Source: CAYRVX01 sp964642165 (GTDB lineage Bacteria > Planctomycetota > Phycisphaerae > SM23-33). From it: 41,186 nucleotides of DNA. The notes beneath the pieces were generated by a model. That model was given only the letters and a program-made list of their open reading frames with translations, had not been told where the DNA came from and searched no databases. The stretch lies in assembly GCA_964642165.1 (NCBI GenBank), contig CAZXOC010000026.1:1-41186 (forward strand), given 5' to 3'. The first letter of the stretch is position 1. Each line of letters begins with the position of its first letter. Below are positions 1 to 8,100 of the stretch, piece by piece. Both the position numbers and the translations under genes were made by a program.

Positions 1-577
1 CTAGCACCCGCCTGCACCGTTCCGCCTGCTCTTGGAGTTGCTGCTGCTCTCGCGTGTCCTTGAGCTTCTGAACCACCTCGTCTCTACGGTCGGGAGCGTA
101 GTACTTGGTCATCCGGGATGCGTCTGTATAGAGCTTGATGGCTTCCGAGGCATCGCCCGATGCCGCCAGATCGTCTGCTAGGGCGATGAGTTGCTCCACG
201 TATGTCCTTCCCGCCTCTTTCTTCCTCTTGCGGTCAGCCCCTTGCCAATCGAGCTTGAGAGCCGTAAGGAGCTTCCATTGCCAAGCGGCTTTCTGGTCGG
301 GGTCCGCCTTCAACAAGGCTTGTGCCGCCTGGATCGCCGTGGGATACCCGTTGGCCTTCTTGAGGCCGTATTCGTAGGTTCTCCTGTAGACTCGGACCTG
401 GACGTCCGGCTTGCTTCCCAGATCCTGGCCAGCCTTCAGAAGGCTCTCAGCCCAGACGGCGTAGTCCAACGGAGATGGCTTGAGCGCGTCGATGAGGTCA
501 TCTACCTCATCCGCCTGGAGAGAAGCGATGGGGAGCAAGAAAGCCACAGCCAGCAGAATGAAAGTCTGCCCTTTCAT
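1..577 (-). CDS. Partial secreted helical-repeat (TPR-like) protein, 3' end outside window
   Basis: The reading frame is open from an ATG at 577 to the window edge, giving 192 codons with no stop. The protein starts with a signal peptide (MKGQTFILLAVAFLLPIAS, then LQADEVDD) and continues as charged, Ala/Leu/Lys-rich helices. Segments such as AIQAAQALLKADPDQKAAW and ASGDASEAIKLYTDASRMTK have the spacing and residue pattern of tetratricopeptide repeats, which usually mediate protein-protein contacts. The visible end is Gln/Glu-rich and probably coiled coil. It has its own promoter (638-667) and a roughly 50-nt leader; the ribosome site is weak (GGGAAACC). Third codon positions are clearly less GC-rich than in every other gene here, which may mean recent arrival or relaxed selection. 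Just after the signal peptide it shares the pattern ADEVDDL-x-x-x-LKP with the secreted protein at 11637-13238. No function can be assigned. Confidence 0.75.
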   Translation of the reverse strand, partial: MKGQTFILLAVAFLLPIASLQADEVDDLIDALKPSPLDYAVWAESLLKAGQDLGSKPDVQVRVYRRTYEYGLKKANGYPTAIQAAQALLKADPDQKAAWQWKLLTALKLDWQGADRKRKKEAGRTYVEQLIALADDLAASGDASEAIKLYTDASRMTKYYAPDRRDEVVQKLKDTREQQQLQEQAERCRRVL

Positions 578-622
578 GGTTGGTTTCCCGATGAGAACCG
601 ACGGCGCAAGCTACACGGCGTC

Positions 623-638
623 TCGACTCGGGAGTCGA
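623..638. promoter_or_regulatory. Inverted repeat over the predicted transcription start (possible operator)
   Basis: TCGACTC and GAGTCGA form a perfect 7-bp inverted repeat separated by only GG. It abuts the -10 box (638-643) and covers the predicted start site. That position suits a repressor operator, or a small hairpin at the 5' end of the leader. A 2-nt loop is too tight for the full RNA stem, which favours a protein-binding palindrome. No regulator gene is visible nearby. Confidence 0.4.
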
Positions 639-667
639 TTCTATCGCTCGTGTCCAGGGCGTGTCAA
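638..667 (-). promoter_or_regulatory. Sigma-70-type promoter of the leftward gene at 1-577
   Basis: On the minus strand a perfect TTGACA (667-662) is followed after 18 bp by TAGAAT (643-638), which is 5/6 to the -10 consensus. Transcription should begin near 631, giving a leader of about 54 nt before the ATG at 577. It is among the best -35/-10 pairs in the window. Confidence 0.65.
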
Positions 668-815
668 CGCTGGCGACGGACATGTCCGACCTCGTCGAGG
701 AGGAGGCGGGAGTTCTTCCGAAGCCTTGTAGATGCCGTCCGTCCGTGCGGCGTCGGAGAAGAGGGATGATGTACGATTGAGGTCAGCTTGACTGATAGGA
801 AGGGGGAATCGGGGT

Positions 816-1131
816 CAGGCCGCTTTTTCGGCCCTGCCGGGCCACCGGCGGGCTCGTTCCGCCTTGCGGAAGGGCGCCCAAGCGCGGCTGCGTCTCCGCT
901 GCGCCTCCGGCTGCGGAGGCGCTTGGCCTGGCGGCCGCGCGGGCGAACTCCCCGTAGCCCATGATCCTCTTCCCGTGCCGCCGATGCGCCGAGGTTCCAA
1001 GCGATCGGCGCATCGCGGCCACCATCCATCGTAGCGAGCCCGAGCGGATTCGGCAAGGCCGCGCGCGTTCAGTCGCCCCCGTTCCGGGGCTCGGTTCTTT
1101 GGGCAAGGCTTCCACGGGCTGGCGCCCGTGG
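816..1131. repeat. Cluster of short perfect hairpins (REP/MITE-like)
   Basis: At least four perfect stem-loops lie within about 320 bp: GGCCG-CTTTTT-CGGCC (818-833), TTCCGC-CTT-GCGGAA (857-871), GCGCCTCCG-GCTG-CGGAGGCGC (901-922) and CCACGGGC-TGGC-GCCCGTGG (1112-1131). None lies in a credible gene. The clustering resembles repetitive extragenic palindromes or a short non-autonomous transposable element. A copy count in the source genome would be needed to call it a repeat family. Confidence 0.4.
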
Positions 1132-1338
1132 CAACCGACAGGCGCCACCGTTCGGGACCTGCCGGAGGCCGATCGGGCGGCGCCGCGCGGTGCGCGTGGC
1201 GCTGCCGCGCCCCCGTTCAGGAGCTTGGGCACGGCGCGAGGGGGGGCGGAGCCCGGCTGCGGCTGGAAACGGGGTAAATCTCTTATCAGTAAAGCCGTTA
1301 CAAGTGTTTCGCCGTGCGAGTCGGCCGGCGGGCAGGCT

Positions 1339-1368
1339 GAATGTCCAAAATGGGGCGGAATGTCCAAA
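1339..1368. repeat. Two direct copies of GAATGTCCAAA, 19 bp apart
   Basis: GAATGTCCAAA occurs at 1339-1349 and again at 1358-1368, a 19-bp period that places both copies on nearly the same face of the helix. The inverted form TTGGACA occurs at 1441-1447. A TACAAT box lies just downstream (1374-1379) without a convincing -35. The repeats could be binding sites for a transposase at an element end, or for a regulator. No adjacent gene decides between these. Confidence 0.35.
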
Positions 1369-1535
1369 GTCTGTACAATACTAAATCCTTGTAAAACAAT
1401 AGGTTAGCATCATTTCGGGCCGTCCGGAGGGCCCCAGGATTGGACACTTTTGACACAATCGTTCGAGACTTATGGCCGTTTTCGGGGGTGCGATGCGTCG
1501 CGGCCAGAGATGCTGGGATTTCGCCGGAAAGCCCG

Positions 1536-1557
1536 AAAAGTGTCGCGCAACGGCGCG
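1536..1557 (-). terminator. Weak terminator-like hairpin downstream of the lipoprotein gene
   Basis: Reading leftward, CGCGC-CGTT-GCGCG (1557-1544) is followed by ACACTTTT. The stem is only 5 bp and the T-run only 4, so this is a weak candidate. It lies about 35 bp beyond the stop codon of the gene at 1591-2196. Confidence 0.25.
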
Positions 1558-1590
1558 TTCGTCGGGCGGCCGGACGACCTCTGAGCAGGC

Positions 1591-2196
1591 TCAGCCGCCG
1601 TTCGTCCGGGTGCTCGGGGCGGTGGGCCCAGTGGCGCCGGCCGACGGCGGCTGGGCGAGGCTCGCGGTCGTCCTGGCCAGCTCCTGCCGGAGGTGCTCGG
1701 GTGTCAGCCCCTCGATGCTGCCGTTGACGCGGAGGATCAGCACCTTGCCGTCGCGGAGGGGCCGAGCCTCGTAGACCAGGACGTTGGCGTGCAGGTCGCT
1801 GGTCTGGCCGGGGACGTACTTGTACGGCTCGGCGCCGGCGCCGGGGGGTCGCAGCAGCTCGGGCTGCTTGAGGTCCTTGAGGCTCGCGGGGAACTTGCCG
1901 TCGTGCCGCAGGGCGTACTGCATCAGGACCGTCGACAGGACGCGCAGGCGGTTCATGCCGAGGGCCAACTCGGCCCGCCTCTTCGCGCCGAAGACGGCGT
2001 CGAGGTAGCCGCCGGGGGAAGGCGTCTTGGGCGGCGCCTTGCCCCGCCCCGGCGCGCCCGTCTTGGGCCTGCCGCCGGGCGAGCTGTCCTTGCCCTTGCA
2101 GCCCGAGGCCGCCAACCCCGCGGCGACGGTCAGCAGCACCAGGGCGGTCCACACCCGCGGCGTGCGGCCCCCAAGACGAGGCAACGCGGCAGCCAT
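1591..2196 (-). CDS. Small lipoprotein of unknown function
   Basis: This 201-residue protein starts at an ATG preceded by GGGAGGAGATGCC, a strong ribosome site at normal spacing. A hydrophobic signal runs to a lipobox-like LAASGC with Cys33, so it is probably an outer- or inner-membrane lipoprotein. A Pro/Gly/Lys-rich linker (about 34-62) follows. The core contains a helix, NRLRVLSTVLMQYALRHDGK, followed by FPASLKDL, resembling the mature region of pseudopilin-like or general-secretion G-type planctomycete proteins (N-x-L-x-x-L...Y...G-x-x-P-x-S-L). It ends in a short beta segment and a Pro/Thr-rich tail. It lies divergent from dsdA. No pathway can be inferred; the pseudopilin resemblance is short and may be superficial. 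Confidence 0.7.
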   Translation of the reverse strand: MAAALPRLGGRTPRVWTALVLLTVAAGLAASGCKGKDSSPGGRPKTGAPGRGKAPPKTPSPGGYLDAVFGAKRRAELALGMNRLRVLSTVLMQYALRHDGKFPASLKDLKQPELLRPPGAGAEPYKYVPGQTSDLHANVLVYEARPLRDGKVLILRVNGSIEGLTPEHLRQELARTTASLAQPPSAGATGPTAPSTRTNGG

Positions 2197-2235
2197 GGCA
2201 TCTCCTCCCGCATGTTGGAGCCGTGAACGCCGCCC

Positions 2236-2265
2236 ATCGTACGCTCCCGCCCCGCCCGGTGCCAG
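2236..2265 (-). promoter_or_regulatory. Probable promoter of the small lipoprotein gene
   Basis: On the minus strand CTGGCA (2265-2260, 4/6 to TTGACA) and TACGAT (2241-2236, 4/6 to TATAAT) are separated by 18 bp. They lie about 40 bp upstream of the ATG at 2196, inside the 150-bp divergent interval shared with dsdA. Confidence 0.4.
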
Positions 2266-2346
2266 GGCCTCCGCTCGCCGCGCTGCACCTCGTTCGAGCG
2301 CGAGCCAACGGGGTGCCCCCTGGCCCCCGGGCGGGCGTTGTGTACG

Positions 2347-3759
2347 ATGGCGGGCGGCGGGCCGACCCGTGCGGTGCCCACCCCGGCCGCACACCTGCCC
2401 GACTGCGGAGAGCCCATCCTGCCGGAGAGCGATGACAGCCTCGCGGCCGCCCACCCGGAGATCGACCGGCTCCGGCGAACGGAGCCCCTGTTCTGGTCGA
2501 ACCCGACGTGGCTCCCGGCAGCGCGTTGGCGGGGGCGACATTGCCCGGGCCTGGCCGACGTGGAGGACGCCGAGGCCCGCTGGAGGCGTTTCTCGCCCCT
2601 GCTGGCGGAGCGGTTCGACGAGCTCCGCGCCGCGCGGGGGCGGATCGAGTCGGCCCTCCAGCCGGCGCCGCGCTTCGCCGAGGTGCTTCGGCGTCGAGGC
2701 CATCTGCCGCCGGGCGGGCGCGTCCTGCTCAAGGCGGACCACGCCCTGCCGGTGGCGGGGTCGGTCAAGGCCCGCGGGGGCATCTACGCGGTGCTGCACT
2801 TCGCCGAGCGCCTCGCCCTGGACGCCGGCGTGCTGGGCGGCACGGACGACGACTACCGCAAGCTCCGCGGCGACGAGGCCCGCGCCCTGTTCGCCGGCTG
2901 GGAGCTGACCACCGCCAGCACGGGCAACCTGGGCCTCAGCATCGGCATCATGGGCTCGGCGTTGGGCTTCCGCGTCACGGTGCACATGTCGGCCGAGGCG
3001 AAGGGCTGGAAGAAGCGTCTCCTGCGGCGGCGCGGCGTGGAGGTCGTCGAGCGCGCGGGGGACTACATCTCGGCGGGCGCGGCGGCGAGGGCTGCCGCCG
3101 AGGGCAGTCGCCAGGTGCATTTCGTCGACGACGAGAACTCCCGCGAGATGTTCTTCGGCTACAGCGTGGCGGCGGTGCGGCTGCGGGGGCAGTTGCGGGA
3201 GATCGGCGTGCCCGTGGACCGGGAGCACCCGCTGCTGCTGTACCTTCCGTGCGGCGTGGGCGGGGCGCCCGGGGGCGTCACGTTCGGGGCGAGGCACGTC
3301 TTCGGCGACGACGTGGACTGCTTCTTCGCCGAACCGGTCGAGGCGCCGTGCATGCTGCTGGGGATGCTGACCGGCCGGCACGCGGGCATCTCGGTGTACG
3401 ACGTCGGCCTGGCGGGAGAGACCGACGCGGACGGCCTGGCCGTCTCAAGGCCGTCGGGCTTCGTCGGCCGGCTCATGGAGTCCCTGCTGAGCGGCTGCTA
3501 CACCGTCACCGACGCCCAGCTCTACCGCTTCGTGGTCGAGCTGTACGAGTCGGAGGGCATCGAGGTGGAGCCGTCCGCGGCGGCGGGCTGCGCCGGGCCG
3601 GGCATGCTGCTCGGCACGGAGGCCGGTCGCGCGCACGTCGAGCGGCGCGGGCTGGCGGAGCATCTGGCCTCGGCGACGCACGTCATCTGGACCACGGGCG
3701 GGCGACTGGTCCCGCCCGAGCAGCACGAGGCCCACCGCCGCCGACACACCGCACGGTGA
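2347..3759 (+). CDS. dsdA: D-serine dehydratase (D-serine ammonia-lyase)
   Basis: This cytoplasmic PLP enzyme converts D-serine to pyruvate and ammonia. The sequence follows the E. coli DsdA type closely. LPVAGSVKARGGIY carries the PLP-binding Lys141 (equivalent to LPISGSIKARGGIY). STGNLGLSIGIMGS binds the phosphate and substrate, and VTVHMSAEAKGWKK, FVDDENSREMFFGYSVA, YLPCGVGGAPGG, CFFAEPVEAPCMLLG, DGLAVSRPSGFVGR and ATHVIWTTGG all match family landmarks. The 470 residues compare with about 440 in the family. The excess is a Pro/Gly-rich N-terminus, so the true start may be later, for example GTG 2374, or an unmarked start near residue 30 where homology begins (SLAAAHPEIDRL). No good ribosome site marks any choice. 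No DsdC regulator or permease gene is adjacent, so a role in detoxification or in using peptidoglycan-derived D-Ser is only inference. Confidence 0.93.
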   Translation: MAGGGPTRAVPTPAAHLPDCGEPILPESDDSLAAAHPEIDRLRRTEPLFWSNPTWLPAARWRGRHCPGLADVEDAEARWRRFSPLLAERFDELRAARGRIESALQPAPRFAEVLRRRGHLPPGGRVLLKADHALPVAGSVKARGGIYAVLHFAERLALDAGVLGGTDDDYRKLRGDEARALFAGWELTTASTGNLGLSIGIMGSALGFRVTVHMSAEAKGWKKRLLRRRGVEVVERAGDYISAGAAARAAAEGSRQVHFVDDENSREMFFGYSVAAVRLRGQLREIGVPVDREHPLLLYLPCGVGGAPGGVTFGARHVFGDDVDCFFAEPVEAPCMLLGMLTGRHAGISVYDVGLAGETDADGLAVSRPSGFVGRLMESLLSGCYTVTDAQLYRFVVELYESEGIEVEPSAAAGCAGPGMLLGTEAGRAHVERRGLAEHLASATHVIWTTGGRLVPPEQHEAHRRRHTAR

Positions 3760-3871
3760 GGTCGCCCGGCGAGGGGCCTTCGGTGCACGGCGTGCCTACG
3801 GGCGCTGCAGCTCGACGCAGAAGACGGGCTTGTCGGCGGGGATCCTGAGCACGCCGCCGCGCGCGCTTGCA

Positions 3872-3900
3872 TGGACGGCCCGCGAGCCGCCCGGTACAAT
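3872..3900 (+). promoter_or_regulatory. Probable promoter of the PEBP lipoprotein gene
   Basis: TGGACG (3872-3877) and TACAAT (3895-3900) are separated by 17 bp. The TACAAT box is 5/6 to consensus and recurs in several promoters of this window. The start site would lie near 3907, about 30 nt before the GTG start codon. Confidence 0.45.
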
Positions 3901-3937
3901 GGACGCGCAGCGAGACACTTCTGGGGAGGCAGGAACC

Positions 3938-4549
3938 GTGAGCAGGAAACACTTCGGATTCGTCAAGACGGCGACGTGGGTGGCCCTTGGGTGCTTGCTT
4001 TGCGGGCTGACCGGGTGCAAGGAAGCGGCGCCGAAGCCGGACGGAGCCCCACCGGCGGGCAAGCCGGCGTCGGCGGCAATCCGGATTCGCAGCGGCGCGT
4101 TCGAGGCCGGCAAGGCGATCCCGGCCAAGCACACCGGCGAGGGCCAAGACGTCTCCCCGCCGCTGAGCTGGACGGGCGTGCCGGCCGGCACGAAGGAGCT
4201 GGCGCTCATCGTGGACGACCCCGACGCCCCGCGCGACGAGCCTTGGGTGCACTGGGTGATCTACGGGATCCCCGCCGACGCCGACGCCCTGCCCGAGGGC
4301 GTCGCGAAGACGGGCGAACCGGCCGGGCCCCCGGGCGCCGCCCAGGGCAAGAACTCCTGGGGCAAGGTCGGCTACGGCGGGCCCATGCCGCCCAAGGGGC
4401 ACGGCGTGCACCACTACCGCTTCCGGCTGTACGCCCTCGACGCCGCGCTGGGCCTCCCGCCGGGCGCCGACAAGGGCGCCGTGCTCGCCGCCGCGAAGGG
4501 ACACATCCTCGCCGAGGGCGAGCTCGTCGGGACGTACGAGAGGAAGTGA
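3938..4549 (+). CDS. YbhB/YbcL-family (PEBP, Raf-kinase-inhibitor-like) lipoprotein
   Basis: I chose GTG 3938 because GGGGAGG lies nine bases upstream and the protein then opens with a proper signal (VSRKHFGFVKTATWVALGC) and lipobox LTGC with Cys27. Upstream in-frame starts would bury that signal. The mature 177 residues form a complete PEBP fold. ALIVDDPDAPRDEPWVHW followed by IYGIP is the central ligand-pocket motif (DPDxP...HW), and HHYRFRLYALDAAL is the second signature. Bacterial family members are periplasmic or cytoplasmic and mostly of unknown function; phospholipid or small-anion binding is suggested for the fold. A lipid-anchored form after a Pro/Ala-rich linker is less usual. The gene is probably monocistronic, although the DUF72 gene begins 62 bp downstream. 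Confidence 0.88.
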   Translation: MSRKHFGFVKTATWVALGCLLCGLTGCKEAAPKPDGAPPAGKPASAAIRIRSGAFEAGKAIPAKHTGEGQDVSPPLSWTGVPAGTKELALIVDDPDAPRDEPWVHWVIYGIPADADALPEGVAKTGEPAGPPGAAQGKNSWGKVGYGGPMPPKGHGVHHYRFRLYALDAALGLPPGADKGAVLAAAKGHILAEGELVGTYERK

Positions 4550-4611
4550 CGCGTCCGCCGTCGCCACAGGGGCGCCGCCCGAGCCGCCCCGCCAGACCCA
4601 GCGAGAGCGTC

Positions 4612-5141
4612 GTGACGTCGCAAGGCACGCTGCGAATCGGCACGTCCGGCTACGAGTATCCCCACTGGTCGGGCGTCTTCTACCCGCCGGAGCTGCGCCG
4701 CAACGCGTGGTTCGGCCACTACGCCGAGCGCTTCGACACGGTCGAGATCAACAACACATTCTACGGCCTGCCGAAGGCGGAGACGTTCGACGCCTGGCGG
4801 CGGCGGGCGCCGGCGGGCTTCTGCTACGTGCTGAAGTTCAGCCGCTACGGCACGCACGTCAAGCGGCTGAAGGACCCGGCCGGGCCCGTCGGCAACTTCC
4901 TGGAGCGCGCCCGGCGGNNNNNNNNNNNNNNNNNNNNNNNNNNNNNNNNNNNNNNNNNNNNNNNNNNNNNNNNNNNNNNNNNNNNNNNNNNNNNNNNNNN
5001 NNNNNNNNNNNNNNNNNCGCCCGGCGGGTCCGGGCCCACCTCGCCGACGGGCTGGACGTGCACGCCTACTTCAACAACGACGTCGGGGGGCACGCCGTCT
5101 CGAACGCCGCCGACCTGAGGCGGTACGTCCTGGGCAGTTGA
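4612..5141 (+). CDS. DUF72 (YecE-like) protein, interrupted by an assembly gap
   Basis: The first part reads LRIGTSGYEYPHWSGVFYPP, then FDTVEINNTFYGLP and FCYVLKFSRYGTH, the classical N-terminal signatures of DUF72, a TIM-barrel-like family of unknown activity. After the N block the sequence resumes with the family's C-terminal signature DVHAYFNNDVGGHAVSNA and stops at 5141. The two parts lie in different frames across the 100-N block. About 140 residues are visible of the usual 240-270, so the middle is missing from the assembly and this need not be a real frameshift. The start is GTG 4612 with only a weak ribosome site. The gene converges with the cytochrome gene at 5184. Confidence 0.85.
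4918..5017. other. Assembly gap of exactly 100 N
   Basis: Exactly 100 N is a common placeholder for a scaffold gap of unknown size. The ten bases before it (4908-4917) and the ten after it (5018-5027) are both CGCCCGGCGG. Judged from the missing middle of the DUF72 protein, the true gap is probably about 300-400 bp. Confidence 0.95.
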
Positions 5142-5183
5142 CCGCGCCGTCCTGCGACGCCCGCCCGCGGCGGTGAAGGGCCC

Positions 5184-8100
5184 TCAGCGTGTCGGCGACG
5201 CGTCGGCGTCCTCGCACGCCACGCGGAAGCCCGCGTTGAAGACGCGCTGCCAGGCGGGGTAGGCCAGCCGCCCGGCGCTGCGGCAGCGCTTGGGTCGGTC
5301 GAAGAAGGAGCCGCCGCGGAGGACCTTGCGTCCGCCGGCGGACGGGTCGTTGCGCCCGTCGTCGTCGCGGTACGGGTACGGCCGGTAGGTCGTGCGGGTC
5401 CATTCGGCGGCGTTGCCGTGCACGTCGTGGAGGCCCCACGCGTTGGGCCGGTAGCTGCCGACCGGCGCGGTCACGGGGGCGCCGTCATGGAACCGCGCGT
5501 CGCAGAGCGCCCGGCCGGAGGGGTCCAGGTGCTCCACGCCGCCGGTGACGATCTTCATGCCTGCGTACGCCTTGTCGCCCAGGTTGGCCCACTTGGAGAA
5601 GTCCGCGTCGAGCCGGCCGTAGGACAGCGGCGCGGCGCTGCCGGCGCGGCAGGCCCACTCCCACCGGGCCTCCGTCGGCAGCGTGAACGTCCGGCCGGTC
5701 TTCCCCGACAGCCAGCGGCAGAAGCCGACGGCCTGCTGCCAGGAGACGCGGACGGCCGGTTGCTTCGCCCCGTTAAGGGGAAGGCCCTGGTCGTCCGGCC
5801 GGGCGTGCAGCTTCACGTAGTAGCCGCTGTCGAACGTCGCGTCGAACCGCCGGAGCTGCTCGTTCGTCACCTCGCAGGCACCCATCCAGAACGGCCTGCG
5901 GATCGCGACGCGCGTGAGCGGCCGCTCGTCCGGCTGCCCGGCCGGGTCGCCCATCGCGAACTCGCCGGCGGGGATGCGCAGGAGTTTCAGCGTCACCCCC
6001 CCACCGAGGTCGACGGTTGCCTCTCGCGTTCCGGCGGCGGCTTGGCGACGGCGGGCCTCGTCGGCGTCGAAGGGCCAGCCGGGCACCGTCACCGGTTGGG
6101 CAGCCGGCAGCGGCTTCGGGCGGACGGGCCGGGCCGGCGGGCGGGAGATGTCGGGCATGGACTCGGGGTCGCGCGCCGGGCCGCCGCAGAGCTTGCGCAT
6201 CTCCATGCGGCGCCGGTGGGCGTTGGTGGGGTACGGATTCACGTCGCCCCAGGTGCCGTGGCAGGGCGCGTTCAGGTCGATCCACGTGACCAGCCGGTCC
6301 CACGCCTCGGCGTCCAGGTGCACGCCCCCGTGCCCCGTGCGCAGCATCTGGACGAGCTCGCTCGTGTCGGCGTGGTACTCCCCGGGAACCAGGAGGCTCA
6401 CGTTGTCCTCGATGCTGACGCGGCGGATGTACGGCAGCAGCGCGTCGTACGCCGGCGTGTAGCGAACCAGGCCCCCGGTGGCGGCCTTCATGCGGGGGTG
6501 CATCCGCTCCCGCCCCAGGCCGCTGAGAGGCCGGCCCCGGTAGCCCTTGACGAGCGTCTCGGACCGCAGGTCCGGGCGCCCGGCGGCCTGCCCGTTGTGG
6601 CAGCCGACGCAGTACCGGTCGAGCACGGGCTGGACCTCTCGCTCGAAGTCGAAGCCCCGCGCCGGCCCGTACCACGGCCGGATCTCCCCCGGCTCGCGCA
6701 TCGCCAGGGACAACTGGAGCCCCGGCGTGTCGGAGGTCCGCTCGTGGCAGCCGATGCACGACTGGTGCTCGCCCGGCATGACGGTGAGCCAGCTTCGCAT
6801 GAGCTGGACGGCCTTGCCTTCGGCATCGAGCGCCTGGAGGCCGATCGGCGTGTTCGCCGGCACGCGGAAGACGGCCGAGCCGTCCCGGTCCAGCTTGACC
6901 GTCCCGAGAATGCGCATCGCCTCCCACGGCCCGCCGTAGCCGACCTTGTCCGGCCCGGCGAGGCCGAGGTAGCCGTAGTGGTAGGCGAGGACCCGCAGCT
7001 TCCTGATCGTCCCGCGGGGCACGCCGGCCAGGCCCGGCCCGGCGTGGATGTCGTGCAGGTACAGGACGCCGTCCTTGCGCGCCGGGTCGACCCTGTCCGG
7101 GAGCAGTCGCGGCCGGGGCCGCTTGACGATCGGTACGGGCTCGAGGAGGGCATGTCCCGCCTCCTCGCGGACGAGCACGAGGTTGTCGAACACGTCGGCC
7201 AGGTAGATGCCCCACGGCCGGTTGCCCCCCTGCCAGCAGGACACGAGGAAGTACTTGCCGGCCCCCGCGCCGGTGTGCGGGTCGCCCAGCGGGTAGGGAT
7301 GGAGGAACTTGGGCCAGTCGCGATCGACCAGGTTGTCGCGGATGGCGGGGCGGATCGGATCGCCGCGCCCGGAGATGCGCGTGACCAGCCCGTCGGCGTC
7401 GTAGGAGCCGCGGTCCGTGTCGACGACCACGAGCTGTCCCATCCGGTGCACGCCGTGATAGCCCGACAGGATGCAGACGAGCCGGCCCGGGCGGGTCGGG
7501 ATCGGGCGCGGGAAGTACAGCGAGTTGGGGTACCACGAGTTGCTGCCGTAGACGGCCCGCTGGGCGGTCCCGTCGGGGTTCATCACCATCAACTGGCGGA
7601 GGAAGATGTGGCTGATGCCCGTGTAGTCCCAGCGATGGAAGAGGACCTGCCCGTCGGCGAGCACGCAGGGGTGAAAGTCGTGGTCCTGGTCGAAGCAGAG
7701 CTGCCGCACGCCGCCGCCGTCGGCGCTCATCCGGTACAGCGTGCTGACCCGCTTCTGCCCGTGCCAGCAGGGCACGGACTGGAACGTCGCCGTGCAGCCG
7801 AAGACGATCCCGCCGTCGGGCACGTAGCAGCCGTCGAAGCTGTCCACATCGTCCGGCATCCGCGAGACCCGGCGCGGCGCGGCCGCGCCCGTCCGGAACG
7901 GGGCCGACGGGTCGGTGCGGAGCTCCCAGAGCTTCCAGTTGTCGCGGTCCGACTGGGTGAACAGCAGCCGGTCGGCGTCCCAGTGCAGCTCGATCTCGCC
8001 GACGTAGCCGCCCTGCCCCGGTCGGTACAGCGTCGTGAGCTTGCCGTCGGGGCGGACCGGCGAGAGGACGGCGATCTCGTTGTCGTAGCCCGTCCGCCGC

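Larger units (their letters stand above)
578..1590. other. Gene-free interval of about 1 kb with degenerate, hairpin-rich sequence
   Basis: I find no convincing gene here. The open frames on both strands (for example 664-1056, 783-1367 and 961-1407) lack ribosome sites, recognisable domains and normal amino-acid composition, being mostly Arg, Pro, Ala and Gly. About 578-700 is the promoter and leader of the leftward gene. About 780-1290 is GC-rich and dense in short perfect hairpins. About 1290-1480 is AT-richer and carries short direct repeats. The abrupt composition changes suggest a decayed mobile or repetitive element inserted between genes. Confidence 0.5.

Noticed and set aside
664..1407. 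Open frames on both strands in the hairpin island
   Set aside because: Arg/Pro/Gly-rich composition, no ribosome sites and no domains; the hairpins explain the sequence better than coding does.
2197..3381. Leftward extension of the small lipoprotein to a 596-residue protein
   Set aside because: The extension is antisense to dsdA. The ATG at 2196 has a strong ribosome site and begins the signal peptide and lipobox.
4612..5141. True frameshift pseudogene in DUF72
   Set aside because: The frame change lies across a 100-N placeholder of unknown real length, so frame cannot be compared across it.
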